Below are positions 37,013-49,272 of a stretch of 64,000 bases of DNA, piece after piece. Source of the stretch: Apostichopus japonicus (taxonomy: Eukaryota; Echinodermata; Holothuroidea; Aspidochirotida; Stichopodidae); contig NC_092566.1 in assembly GCF_037975245.1 (NCBI RefSeq), forward strand, positions 6,202,001 through 6,266,000, read 5' to 3'. The first letter of the stretch is position 1; each line of letters begins with the position of its first letter. The notes beneath the pieces are model-generated. The model did not search any database, was not told the origin of the DNA, and was given only the letters and a program-made list of their open reading frames with translations. The translations under genes were made by a program, and so were the position numbers.

Positions 37013-38917
37013 CGTTTACGTATTTAAATTACTAGTGGAAGTGTATAACAAATCAGAATTATCAGCTGGGATTTTACTCAAACTCAACCATTGAAATGGA
37101 ATATTACCCTTAATATTGACGAACGTGTTCTATACTGCATGGTTATTGAAATTGCATTTATCCTTTAGTAGTACCTCATATTAATACCAAAGAAAAAATG
37201 CACGCAGTGCAATTTACATTCCAACTTTTTACAAACTGTGCATAATTAAAACTAAACCATGACAGAATAACGTGAGAAGATTTAAAATTCAACCAACACG
37301 TAAGTCTATTTGGATGTCCAACTAACTTAACTTAAGGTAGCAACACTTGACATTTATTTCAATGTTTCCATTGCCACCTCACGTCAGAATTTTGAAGAGT
37401 GAGCCATCTACCTGCTTCTAAATCTCGTTTAGGTCATTGCTATTCTATACTCTCTGTCATCGCATGACCTTATCATATGAAGACTCAACAGACAACGTTA
37501 CAATAAATTAATGTTCAAAGCGACAAAACTCTATTCTGTAAAACGTCAGATTGCATTGATTTTGTGTGACCCTCTTGAAGTTTATGCTTTCATACTCACA
37601 ACTTCAAGAGCAAAACTTCCTTTCGCATCGCAGAGGGGCCTTCTGTTTATTTATATATTCAAGAACATGCAAATAGCATCCTTCCCCTCTTAGCCATGCA
37701 CAGTCAATTTTATGTCCAGGCACTGCATGCGAGAAAGGCCACCCCATGCAGAAGCACGTTTTTAGGAGCGTGATCCCCGGAGCGCGAAATTCCATTTCAT
37801 TCATACGCAACTAAAGCAACCTTTTGCGATGTTGGGATTTTCCCATTCCATTGTGTACAATACAGCTCATAATCGCTTACATGAATACTTAATTGAACAG
37901 TTTACAAATTTTGTTCATATTTTCATTTTAGCCCTTTTTGTTTAGAAACGAGATGTACGTATGTAAAAAATACGATTTTTGTGGGGATTAGAATTCACAG
38001 GAGATGCTTTTATGGAAATTTGTTAAGATCTCTACTTCCGATATGAAAACTCAATGTCACTGCTATGTCAAAATCTTTATGCATACAGTGATAAGACCAT
38101 GTAATGTTCAAACAAAACCATATCGAAAGCTTACATATAATTTATTCATTTTCTCTGTATAGCGTTGTTTCACAAATTTTTCTGCCCTATGATATGTATG
38201 TATCAATATGTTGAACTTATTACCTCAATTTAGAGATTGGTTGGATAAAATTCAATAAATTCCTTTTCTTCTTCTCTTATGTAATGTCAGCCGACAAGTT
38301 GAATCCATGAATCGGTCACTCAGTTATTTTCCACTTATGGTAGTTAGTTTAATCATATCAAAGAACAGAATGGGTTTTAAAATAACAGTAAACCACAGGG
38401 ACAAAGTCACGGAGCTCTGTGATTAAACTATATGAATGCATATGAAACATGATATGCACATCACAACTGTATTAAAGTTGCAATCTAGTTTTCGGAACAT
38501 AATTTAAATTGCTTTTTTTTCTGACTCATGCCAATGCTATTTCATCATTGCGTCAAGTTCACACTGCACCGTCTGCATATAATTAAACCGTTGTTCTTTA
38601 CAGTACACGGTGTTAATTTTTCGATTATAATCATTTGTAATGCGTTTCTTTTGTAGGACTATTCTTGTTTGCAGCCCTTAATTCTCTAGCAGGCTCGACA
38701 GAAAGCGCATCCAAGTAGCGGCCTTAATATATCCAACTGCATGACAAATGCAGAACTTCCTTTTTGCCACAAATTTTCCACCGAATCTGATTTCACATTA
38801 CATAACAGCTTTATTCTTTAATTCATAACTTCTTTCATTAAAGCACAATGTTAACGGGGAACATTTAATGCAATGCGTATAGTGGTGCGTCTTTGAATCA
38901 CCACTGAAACTGCGATG
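37013..38917. other. Non-coding stretch, nothing recognised
   Basis: No gene, RNA box or tandem repeat is supported. Opposed frames near 37511-37810 have no motif. Confidence 0.5.
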
Positions 38918-41900
38918 ATTATTATTATTTATTATTACTATGTTTTTGATAGAGCGCTCTACAAAAGATCACAGCACTATATACAGAAACAAATATAAAC
39001 TACACAATAAAAACAAACACCAATCCTAAACACAAGCAAAAACAATAAAAAATACAAACATTACTACGCAGTAAATAAATATGTTTTTATGAGACATTTG
39101 AAGACCGAGACGGGAACCGCCACACGAATACCCACAGGCAGCTGGTTTCAAAGGCGAGGACCAATAACTTGAAAATATTTATCACTTTAAGCTTTAAGCA
39201 TGGAATCATGAGTCTGTTGGTATCAGATGAGGAGCGGGGTCTACCTCTCAAACCATCAACATTACTTAGAGGAGCAGTATACCTAGGAGCTCCATGATTA
39301 TACAAAGGAAGAAAATCAATCAGATTGCTGGGAGCCTCACAATGCAGAGATTTAAAAACATACAAAAAGGATTTTGTACCTAATCCTGTCCTTAACCGGC
39401 AGCCAGTGTAGAGTACACAGAAGCTGGGAAGAGCGCCGATCACGTCCGCAAGTAAACACCAAACGCGAAGGCGCTGAAATCGCCTAAGATCACTTTCCTT
39501 AGCTCTTAGAAATATATATAATAATGAATTTGCATAATCAATGCGCGACAGGACCAAGGCCCTCATTGCATGGTGACAAGCATCCTGCGAAATGAACCTA
39601 CGAATTCTCCACAAATTCCAAATATGAAAATTAACACTTTTACAAGCAATATTTATATGCTCAGACATGCTCATGGTGGAATGAAAAATGACGCCAAGAT
39701 TCCTTACAGATGGTGATCTATGAATCGAAGCATCACCACGCTTTTAACTGAATAGTGGGCAGGGATCCTAATATGTTTGTCGAGGCAATGACCATAAATT
39801 CAGTTTTGTCTTGATTTAATTGCAACATGTTCTGAGACATCGAAATGTATATCTCAGAAATACAGCCAGAAAGTTTGCAAAGAGCACGTTCACAGTCACC
39901 AGCAACTTTAGGTCAAACTCACCAAAAATTGTTTCATCAGCATATAGATGAACTTGAACATTGTATTGCCTGATAATATCACCAATGGGATGGGTGTACA
40001 TTGTGAACCCCAATGGTCCCACAATGGAACCTTGTGGCACAGAATAAGTTATGATATGTTGCTCAGACAAATCATCATTAATGGAAACTCGCATACAGCG
40101 GTCTTGAAGATTTGGATCTTTGAAGGTTTGGATCTAAACCAAGTAATAGCAGTGCCAGTGATACCAAATCAACACTCCAGCCTATTTATTCGAATGGAGT
40201 GTGAGATGGTATCAAAGGCTGCAAATCTATCAAGCAAGACCAGGAGCACTGCCTTATTTCTATCAAGAGAATGTAAAAATTTTACTCCTCACCTGAAGGA
40301 GTGCAGCCTCAGTACTGTGGTGACTCTTATAAGCTCTTTGGAATATTTCATCAAGGTTGTTAGCACTAACGTGGTCAATTACTTGATATGAAGCAACCTT
40401 TTCAATAACTTTACCAATAAATTTGATATTCGCAACGGGCCGGTAAACTCTTTAAAGCATTTTGGTCTAAAGTAGTTTTCCTAAGAACTGGCGTTATAAT
40501 AAATTGTTTAAGAGTAGTGGGGAAAACACCAGATAAAAGAGAATTATTGACAATTCTGGTAATGGTTGGTAACAAAATTGGGAGATTATGATTACTAAGC
40601 CAAGAAGAGAGCGACTCTAAAGAACAAGTTTTACTTGACAACAGACCAATTATTCTAGCAATTTCCATATTGGTAAGAGGTTTGAATCCCGACATTAATA
40701 CATCAACCAGTGACAGAGACAATATTAGATCGAACCTTGTCAACCTTCTCAACAAAGAAAGCCCAAAATCACCAGCAAGTTCAGTTTCAGAATCTTCACT
40801 AGGTAGGGGCCTAGAGGAATTATTTTTTAAACTTTTCAAAGTTTTAAACATGTCCTTGCTGCTAGCATCAATGAACTTATCATTAAAGTAGTTTTGCTTA
40901 GCTACAACTATGAGTTTGACGACAGCATCCTTCTGCGCAACATACACGGTATAATCATTATCAGAACTATAGTTACTCTTACTCCATCTGCGTTCTAGAC
41001 GACGTCTCTCACGTCTACCATGGTGGATGTCGTCATCGTACCAAGGAAGCCTAGGCTTGACTACGCTGACGGGTCGTAATTGGACACAGTTCATCAAGAA
41101 CGGATGTAGTGGCTGATTCATACATATCACGCAGCACGTTAGGATCATTACAATCAGTCGGTATCCTACTAAGGCATCCATCAAGTTTTTGCATATCAAG
41201 CTTTCCATATTCACGAGAGGTCTTAGATATCTTCGTAGGTGAAGGTTTTTCACACCTCACCGTGCACCGAATAACATTGTGATCAGAGTATAGTGGGGTG
41301 TATATGATAATCTTGTTTGATGTCATCATGAAACCGGGTTATTACCAAATCAAGGGTATGACCATATCTGTGAGTTGCACCAGCAATGTGTTGACGAAAA
41401 ACAAGGTCAGAGAATTGATAGGAACTGTTTTGTGTCCCATTTACCATGGCAGTCTATGTGAATATTAAAGTCACTGAGAATTACTAACTGCCCAGGAATA
41501 ACACATAGTTCATCTAGAAACAGCTCAAAATCAGTCAAGGATACAGACGTTTTCAGACCATTCTCCGCAGAGGGTGGAGGTCGATACACGGCCACAAATT
41601 GAACAGACTTTGACTTATCAGTCACATAAACATGGTCAAAAGTAGTAGATTGAACACCAGTAGGGGATACGATTAACTGTAAAGGTCTCTTGTATAAAAT
41701 ACCAACACCACCACCTTTAGAACTACCGCGTGATATATTTAAGAAATTGTCACCAGGTGGGCTACACTCTCCAACAATTACAGTGTCATTGTCAGTAAGC
41801 CATGTCTCATTAATGTACATAATGTCAGCATCATGCTCCAACACATATTCAACGAGTATGTATGTATGTGTGTATGTATGTATATTAGATCCACCTGCAA

Positions 41901-42660
41901 GCAGGAACTCGCGAAGAAGCCGCATTGGCTTATCAAAGCCGCAAGCTGACCGAAGTCAGTCTCTTACATTAATATTTAACGTCCATCATTATGAACTGTT
42001 AATTGTCAACAACTCTATAACTGGACGACATACATTAATCTGGGAGTGACTCGAACCGGGGACCTTATAATTGAAAGGCACCGGCGTTAACCACTGAGCT
42101 AACACTCCTCGAGTGTTACAGTTTTGTTACGCATAGAACGTGGATTCCATGTGTGAACACTCAGGTTCGAAAACGGTTTTACTCTAGGTAAAGAAGTTTT
42201 GCGCGCCGGACCGCGAAATATTTGTATGGCGGTTAGAAATGAGTACGGGAATCTGTTTGCTACTCCTAGAATGTCTCTTACCTCCAGGTTTACCACGACG
42301 CCTCCATCGTTTACTCTTGAGTATGCGGCTGTTAAATAACGTAGTTTGATGCTGTGTACAAGGATAACGTAGTAGTCTTAATGATGCTAATTCAGTACAC
42401 GTATCACTTGAAAGCCCACATTCCTTAATAGGTAGCATGGAGTATATGAATGGGCGGGTAATCCGTCTGCTTTCATTGTACGACGGTAAGCTGAAATATA
42501 TCCGCTAGCCGGGCCATGATAATAGTGAAAATCACTATGGATGGTGTTGTAGCCGATCCGTATGAACAAATCAAAACCACGAGCAGATAACAAAATCATC
42601 AAAATAACCACAATACCAGGCAAATAAGTGCAAAATAAAGGCATCATCATGATCCTTGAT
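38918..42660 (-). pseudogene. Degenerate CR1/L2-like LINE, near full length
   Basis: Non-LTR retrotransposon, read on the minus strand in pieces across several frames. 42438-42240: basic region KSKRWRRRGKPGGKRHSR. 42170-42120: endonuclease start HTWNPRSMRNKT. 41850-41410: INETWL, SSKGGGVGILYK, VAVYRPPPS and LVILSDFNIHID. 41300-41270: LYSDHNVI (endonuclease SDH block). 41050-40960: LPWYDDDIHHGRRERRRLER linker. 40600-40430: RT start with IVNNSLLSGVFPTTLKQFII and TPVLRKTTLDQNALKSL. 40060-39940: SVPQGSIVGPLGFTMYT and HLYADETIF, where the catalytic YADD has become YADE. 39820-39100: LNQDKTEFMVIAST, LSRIDYANSLLY and a C-terminal part. The 3' end carries AGCGCTCTATCAAAAACATA and an ATTATT tail (38920-38940). 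Frameshifts, the YADE change and a SINE insertion show it is dead. The 5' limit near 42660 is approximate. Clade assignment is from motif resemblance. Confidence 0.88.
41887..42108 (-). mobile_element. tRNA-derived SINE, copy 2 of 3, inserted in the LINE
   Basis: The head GGAGTGTTAGCTCAGTGG starts at 42108 and the B box is CCGGTTCGAGTCACTCC. GGAGTG pairs with CACTCC as an acceptor stem. The element ends GGTGGATCTA at 41887 with a TACATACA-type tail to 41860. It interrupts the LINE endonuclease between ...RNKTVTL and VEYVLEHDADIM. ACTCG occurs on both sides and may be a short target duplication. So this insertion is younger than the LINE. Confidence 0.88.
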
Positions 42661-43251
42661 CATTACTCACATAATCACCGATTAATTCAGCCCACAATAA
42701 TATCAAGGCACGACAAAAAGAAGAAATAACAAGGAAGAGCAAAAGCAGCCGTGTACAGCGCTATACACTCTCTAAGGTACAATACGAATAGTGTGTCATG
42801 ACTTGCGTATATATTCAATGTGTACCTTGTTCCATGTCAACGCTTTGAAATATTCCGCATCTTTTTCAAAACTAGTCCTGCTTCTACTTCGAGTAATCAT
42901 TTAATACCAGTTGTGCTACTTAAGAGTTTTAGCTCCTTATGGAGGTAGAAAAGATCTCAACCTGTACAGGAGCATGCAGTTGTTACAGTAACCATTAGCC
43001 TTACGTATTTGAGTAAGTGTTGGCATTTGTGTCGAAATGTGATGGTTTTCTCGGGATATTCCCTTTGTACCTAAAACTGTTTTTGTTTACGTAGAACGGG
43101 AGTTTTCACGCAATCAATATGCTTCATGCAAGTGCGTCCAATAGACTTCTTTCAACGCGAAGGAGCATGAAGCGTCTAGTGGATGTCATTGGAAATATAC
43201 TGCCAACCTAACGAAACACCGTAAGTGGTCGTGGCAGTGTGACTCAACTGC
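42661..43251. other. Non-coding stretch left of the minisatellite
   Basis: May include the 5' untranslated part of the LINE at its left end. No other feature was recognised. Confidence 0.4.
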
Positions 43252-43720
43252 AGTCACATACAGAATTTAAACAATTACACCAGTAAAAAGCATTACAAAC
43301 AGACCAATTAAATACTCAGTCGCACACATGACTCAATGTCCTGTCATCCGTCACAAGCAGACACGCGCAATGCACAGTCTGACACATCACTCAACATCTA
43401 TCACTAGAATATCAGTCACATATATCGATCAACATCCATCGCAAGCAGACAAACTCATCAACCAGTCACACACATGATTCAATGTTCAGTCACAGACATT
43501 ACTCAACATCCATCACTCAAAGATCAGTCACATAGATCACTCAACATCCATCGCAAACAGACAAAAAGGCCCAATTCCCAGTCACACACATGATTCAATG
43601 CTCAGTCACATATCACTCAACATCCATCACTGAAAGATCAGTTATTTAAGTCCCCCAACATCTGTCACGTACAGACAAACTCAGAACCTGGTCACCCACA
43701 TGACTCAGCATCTGCCAACA
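43252..43720. repeat. Minisatellite with ~110-bp higher-order unit
   Basis: Built from short variants of CAGTCACACACATGATTCAA and ATCACTCAACATCCATC. A higher-order period of about 110 bp is seen from ACATCCATCGCAAGCAGACA (43430) to ACATCCATCGCAAACAGACA (43544) to ACATCTGTCACGTACAGACA (43660). Units decay toward both ends. Confidence 0.85.
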
Positions 43721-46700
43721 TTCATCATTTTTATCACAAACAACTTACTGTATAAAAAATCTCTCTCTCTACATATATGTGAACACATTATTATCTGCCT
43801 TGACCCAGAAAATTTCAAATTAACCAATGTCGTCATCATGCTTGCTTTCGATTATGGAAGCTGTCGAATGAAAAGAAGTTTGTCAGTAACGTCTTTCCAA
43901 TAACTCACTGATTAAAGTCAGCAGAACATTTTCATGTTTTTTTTTTATATCGTTATTGACCTGCAGTCTGTAAGTAGGCACTGCAGTTATTATATGAGCG
44001 TATAGTATGTTGCGTACAATGTAATAAATGAGTGACAAAGCATCTTGGTGCTCGCGAGCTGTTAGTATAAATTAAGGCACAGCACATCTTTGAGAATAGG
44101 TAGAGACAAAAAATAAGAAAGAAAAACACATAAGACGCATGAATGGTTTAATTTATGAATCAACACAAAGATTGATGAAACCAGTTCAAACGTGACGAAA
44201 CCAGATGAATCCAGATGAAACCTATAGTACAACTGGGATATACGTTTGGTTAAATGTTGTAACTTGAGAAGCTTCACATAGTGTCTGTAATCAATGTCTT
44301 ATCAAATTAACATTTTAAGATCATGTACGGGATTTGTACCATAATACAGAATATTCCCTTAAAAATTAATTCGAATAATTTATCACTTGCCCTATGAAGA
44401 GTGGTAGAAAAAAAATAGAAGTAAAAAAGTATACTAACAGCTATTTTAACGTGAGTATTTATTGAAACTTTGCGTTTCTGAAAGTTCGAATAACGTGTGC
44501 CTGTTTCTTTTCATTATGTTCTCGATAAAGTCAAACGTTCAGATTTTCCAGGCTCTTCACAATTCAATCGGTAAATATCTTCAATGCTTTTCTCTAATGA
44601 ATGTCCCTCGGGGTATCGTTTGCCTTGACATTTACCATAAGATTGACTATTTACTCAACCAAATGTTTTTCTTCAGTTTTGTTTTCCTTTTAAAATAATT
44701 TGCAAGCTATGATCTCATCGCCAGGCGGCGACGCGTAGCCTCGAGCAGAAAGGAAAAACACATTTTTTACAAAGAAATTTGTTTTTCATCTTGGTAAATG
44801 ATATGATATGATCGTGTTTATTATAATTTAATGATGATAAACAATATTGAAAAGTATACAGTAAAGTATAGGGCAAGACTCGCTCCATTGTAATAAAAAA
44901 AGGGTAACACTCGTTATGATGGTACTGTCTATATGATAGCAAAATACAGGTAATGTGAAGATACAAGTCGAGGCCAAATGGACATATGATGCCAGACAAC
45001 ATTTGGTAAACAATAAAATGGGTGCCACGGTGAGGGAAACAACTAAACTTAAATTTATTTTAATCAAATAACGAGAATATGAACATTGTAGAATTCAAGA
45101 CAAAAATCTTTTATATAACTGCTAAACAACACACATTAGCACCATTAGTGAACTTTCAAAATTGATTTAATAATTTCCCTTTTTTCCCGCAAGAGAACAA
45201 GTTCTTTGAAAGTTAAAGTCAGTAATGGACATTAAAGTGTTTGACAAAGCAATCACCCATATCACTATGTTTGTGTCAGGGTGGACATATTTGAAAACGT
45301 TATTTGCTCACCCAAATCGTATGGCAAGAAGTTACCAATAAGGCGCTGCATGGTTAGTTCCTACTTACGAATTCCTGATGAAAATCGTTTTCTATCTAAA
45401 AACTAAGAACCTAGCTACAGATTTAAGATGCATTTATATATACCCCTAACTGTCCTATGCCAATATTTCGGTGTGTAAAAATGAAGCGAGAAATTCTTAC
45501 TTGAATATATCTCGCTACAAATACACAAACAAGTGGACTTGGGTTCATTTCTGATGAGAAAGACTCTCTCGTAGTGTCGCTCTCAGCTGCTTGTGACCCG
45601 CATGGAACTCCATGAACTGACCAGGGAGTTGTTTTGCCATAACAACTCTCTGACCTGATACACGGGTCTATACGCAAACTTTAATCTGTATAGAAGAGAT
45701 AAACATCCCAAACTGTATTGACACTCTGAGTCAATTACATATGACCTTTAACATTTGACCTTAGGAGCTCTTCATGACCCCTCCTGGCAAAGCTTTGATC
45801 CAAGCAGTGACCACTGTCTCTTATAGTACAGTAAATAAGTACAGGTTTTACTGAACCTCATCGAGGAACTAAGTCATGCCACTTCTGATTCCATGTGATG
45901 TTCTTGCTTCATCCCGAAATCCCTAAAAACTATTCAAAATCATTAAATTGAGCGAGAAAAGTCAAGGGCGTACCCTGCACAATTACAGTCGCACAGAGCA
46001 GTCCACGAGCCGCTCATGCGCAGTGGCGATATGATGAGGCTGTCCAAATCCGTGTAGCCCTTATACTGGTGTATCGTGTGAAAAACAATTTCATTAATGA
46101 GTTCAGAGTAAAATACAATCTACTGTTTGGTTTTATCATTTTCCTGCCTTGTAAACAACAGGTATAGGATAGAGCGTGAATGTCTATGATGTGCGTCATA
46201 CTCGCCAACTGACAAATGACCGTAACAGGAGCCACTCAATGGTTCTAAGTGGGATCGATACATACCTTTAAGGAATAGTTTGAAAATCTCAAGTGAAATT
46301 CCCAGGCATCAACTCGAATACTTTCTACAGTCAACGTCCTACAGTAGAGAGAGAGAGAGAGAACAGAGAGAGGTGGAGGGGGGGGGGGGGCTCGGGTGGA
46401 GCTTGTTTTGAAAAACGACACTGATGAACTTTATTCAGAGCATCTGTCAGTGCTCCCATTGTTTTGGTCTTAAAAAGTTACTCGAGAACATTGTTTATCA
46501 TGTAATTTGCCAGATAATTGAGTTCTTATAGAAAAAGCTGTAAATACAAAATGAGGTATCTTTTTGATATAGTTTACGTATTTAACCGGAGAAGTGTAAA
46601 TGAAAATATGAATTGAAGTAAGTTTTAATTCACAGTCTTAGTGCAGGCTGTAGCCTTTAATGTTAATCCCACAATGTATTTTAACCTCTTCAAACAATCG

Positions 46701-48957
46701 TTTGAAATGACTAAGGACACACTCCCCCCACCCCACCCCCCCCCCCCCGTGTTTATGTATAATATGAGTACAATTTCATAACATGAAAACTGTTTTTCAA
46801 GCGTTTCGTTTGGCAATTTTAAGCAGCACAAGTGAATCCTCATAAAATAATGGCACGCAAAATTTGCTGAAGACAAACATCAGCATCAGATCATGCAAGA
46901 CTTCAATAAGAGGTGTAATGTGCAGTTACACGTGCAACTGAAATTTAATCTGATTAGTTAGGATATTTCTCTCTATAACTTAGTAAGGTAACTTAACAAT
47001 TATTATACTACAGAATGCTTTACTTGAGCTATTTACATGGTTGCCACAGTTACCTATTCCCTGTGTTGTCTTATACTAAACAAAAACCTATTAAACACAG
47101 ACTCATATTAAACTAACGGTATTGAACGCTCCAAGCGTGTCGTGTTCATGTTTCTCTTTAGTAACAAAACAACTTCTAAAATGCAACGGGAATTCTTCTA
47201 GAAGTCTAGATTTTAACTTTCACAACACGGAGAGCGAAGAATTAACATCCTGTTCAAGATATTTTCTAATAAAGATATACTTTTGCTGCAATATCGCCGC
47301 TTTGCGTTTGGATTGTGCTCGCGGTTGATTAGATGAATGAGTGTAAAATCAATGCTTCAAGGATCGATGACTTGTAACTTAGTAAAGACAAAGAATTGAT
47401 TAGATGAAGAAACCATTATATAAAACTCCCAAATAAATACCGTACCTCAAATACCATACTGCAGAAGGTTTATTGCTTCATAACTTAAGGCTGTTGCGAG
47501 AATCAAGGTATACATACGTCAGGCCTTAATAGGTCACACTGTTTTGACGTAATATATAGGAAGGAACATTCGGTCTGTTTGCACGTGATGTTTCACATAT
47601 TGGCGTCTTTAAGGTTAATCTGAAGCTATTCAGACATCGATGAGTTTGTCCACATCCTACACGATATCTTTAATTCCATTCAGACACAAATAAAGACAAT
47701 TAAATACATATCACGCGACCATGAAATATAAGGTAGCTGTTATGTTAGCCGGAAGCTTTTCTAGTTATATATATATGTAAAACAAGATAATATTAAATGT
47801 CAGTGCTAGTCTTTTCCTTTATTAAAATCGAGGTCGTGTTTTACATTATTTCCGTTCGAAACTTACGTGACTGTTTGCGAATATATAATATTTGTAAAAT
47901 TTGTAAAACGTGATGCAAGATACAGACAGACATTGCATGGATAACATTTACAATTATGTAAATTACTACAGGGTGTTAAACCTGCACCGTGATAATTTTA
48001 AGGTTAATTTTGATTGATAAAATGAAACATTCGAACAGGTGTCCGTAAAAATCCTTGGCTTGCCAATTTCATTAAAGTGGTGAAACTCTTAGATAATTGA
48101 TCGGAAATTGACACTTTTTTTTTATAACTGAAGGTGTTATTAGTTCTTCTATGTTTATATAGCTGATTGAATATTTATTAGATTCAGCTTCGATTTTATA
48201 ACACATTGATTCAGACCTATAATAGGATGTCGACAAACTAAGATATGTAGTGCAAATATTGACCTTCTTCCTTCAGTATTGGGGAACATTTGGAGGCGGG
48301 TCTTGAGTATTACAAACTTGTGATAATTCTTTAAAGGAGCTCGGTACGCATGAATGAATGTCTTGGTTAATTCATATGTTGATCTGCTAAGCATGCATGT
48401 GCCTACCTGATACTCATAACACACGCACAACCGTTATAGACTAGTGATGTAGCCGAAGTTACCCTGCCATTTCCCCCATCCTTGTGCAATTTCAGCACAC
48501 ATCTTCCTATCCTTCAACCGGCCATAGAAGAAGAATAAGAAAAAACAGATATCCTTATATTCATAACTATGTTAAACCAAAGACTGGTAAAAAAAACACA
48601 TTTGTTCAAAATCTCGTGCCCATCCTGTGATACTTAACGCTCACTAATCTGTGTCCATTCTGCAGTATACCTTCCTAAATGAGATCAATCAATGGCTGTT
48701 GCGTATGATATCAGTCTGTGTCATATATATAGTGTTGCATTCCGTCGCATGTAGCTAGAACCATGGATCTATTTCGGTAATAGCTCCATGCTAGTACACA
48801 CTGTATTAATTCAGCGATGACGACACTATATAGGTATAGTTTGTAAAGTCAACTGTCAGATAAATGTGACAAAGAGTATACAACTGTCCAGATGGTTAAT
48901 CAGTTGTGAGATAAATCGATGATTCTATCATAATCCTATTATCAAGACAGTAGTGCA
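43721..48957. other. Long non-coding stretch with homopolymer tracts
   Basis: No gene is supported over 5.2 kb. It contains (GA)n followed by poly-G at 46346-46390, a C-run cluster at 46722-46749 and (TA)5 near 47768. The 79-95-codon minus frames at 44715-45067 have no domain I can name. GAGTTGTT/AACAACTC near 45624 is a minor inverted pair. Confidence 0.5.
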
Positions 48958-49112
48958 TGCCTGCAATGTTCATGCAGGCGATTCGCGATTAGTTCCTGCA
49001 GTCCTGCAGTGTGGAGGCAATTAGGTTGACATGCAGCTAAATATGCCTGCAGTTCTGATACAGGCGCATAGCAGTGGGCCTGATGACGGTGTCTTCGGTT
49101 TTGTAATGAGGG
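48958..49112. repeat. GC-richer segment with CCTGCAG repeats and a hairpin
   Basis: 48959-48965 and 48973-48979 are perfect 7-bp arms (GCCTGCA). CCTGCAG-type words recur four times. TGCCTGCAGTTCTGATACAG near 49047 resembles TGCCTGTAGTTCCGATGAGG near 49521, so related blocks flank the foldback on both sides. Confidence 0.5.
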
Positions 49113-49113
49113 G

Positions 49114-49271
49114 TTAATCAACGGTCTAGCGTGCGTTACTCACAGGATTAATGCACGATCGGGGGATAATGCAAGCGATGCACGAGGGCGGAGCCCGAGT
49201 GCATCCAGCGATAGCATTAACACCCGGAGTGCATTAATCCTGTGAGTAATGCACGCTAGACCGTTGATTAA
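49114..49271. mobile_element. Foldback MITE with TTAA target duplication
   Basis: 49113-49156 and 49229-49272 are inverted 44-bp arms with one mismatch (left starts GTTAATCAACGGTCTAGCGT). The element proper would run 49118-49267 with termini TCAACGGTCTAGC and a TTAA on each side, the signature of piggyBac and Kolobok-type insertions. Inner arms (TAATGC/GCATTA, ATGCAC/GTGCAT) pair around a GGGCGGAGCCC centre, so nearly the whole element is one hairpin. A related fragment, GTGCGTTACCCACAGGATTA, lies at 49382-49401. Coding sequence is absent. Confidence 0.72.
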
Positions 49272-49272
49272 C

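Noticed and set aside
39948-40391. 147-codon plus frame
   Set aside because: Antisense to the LINE reverse transcriptase.
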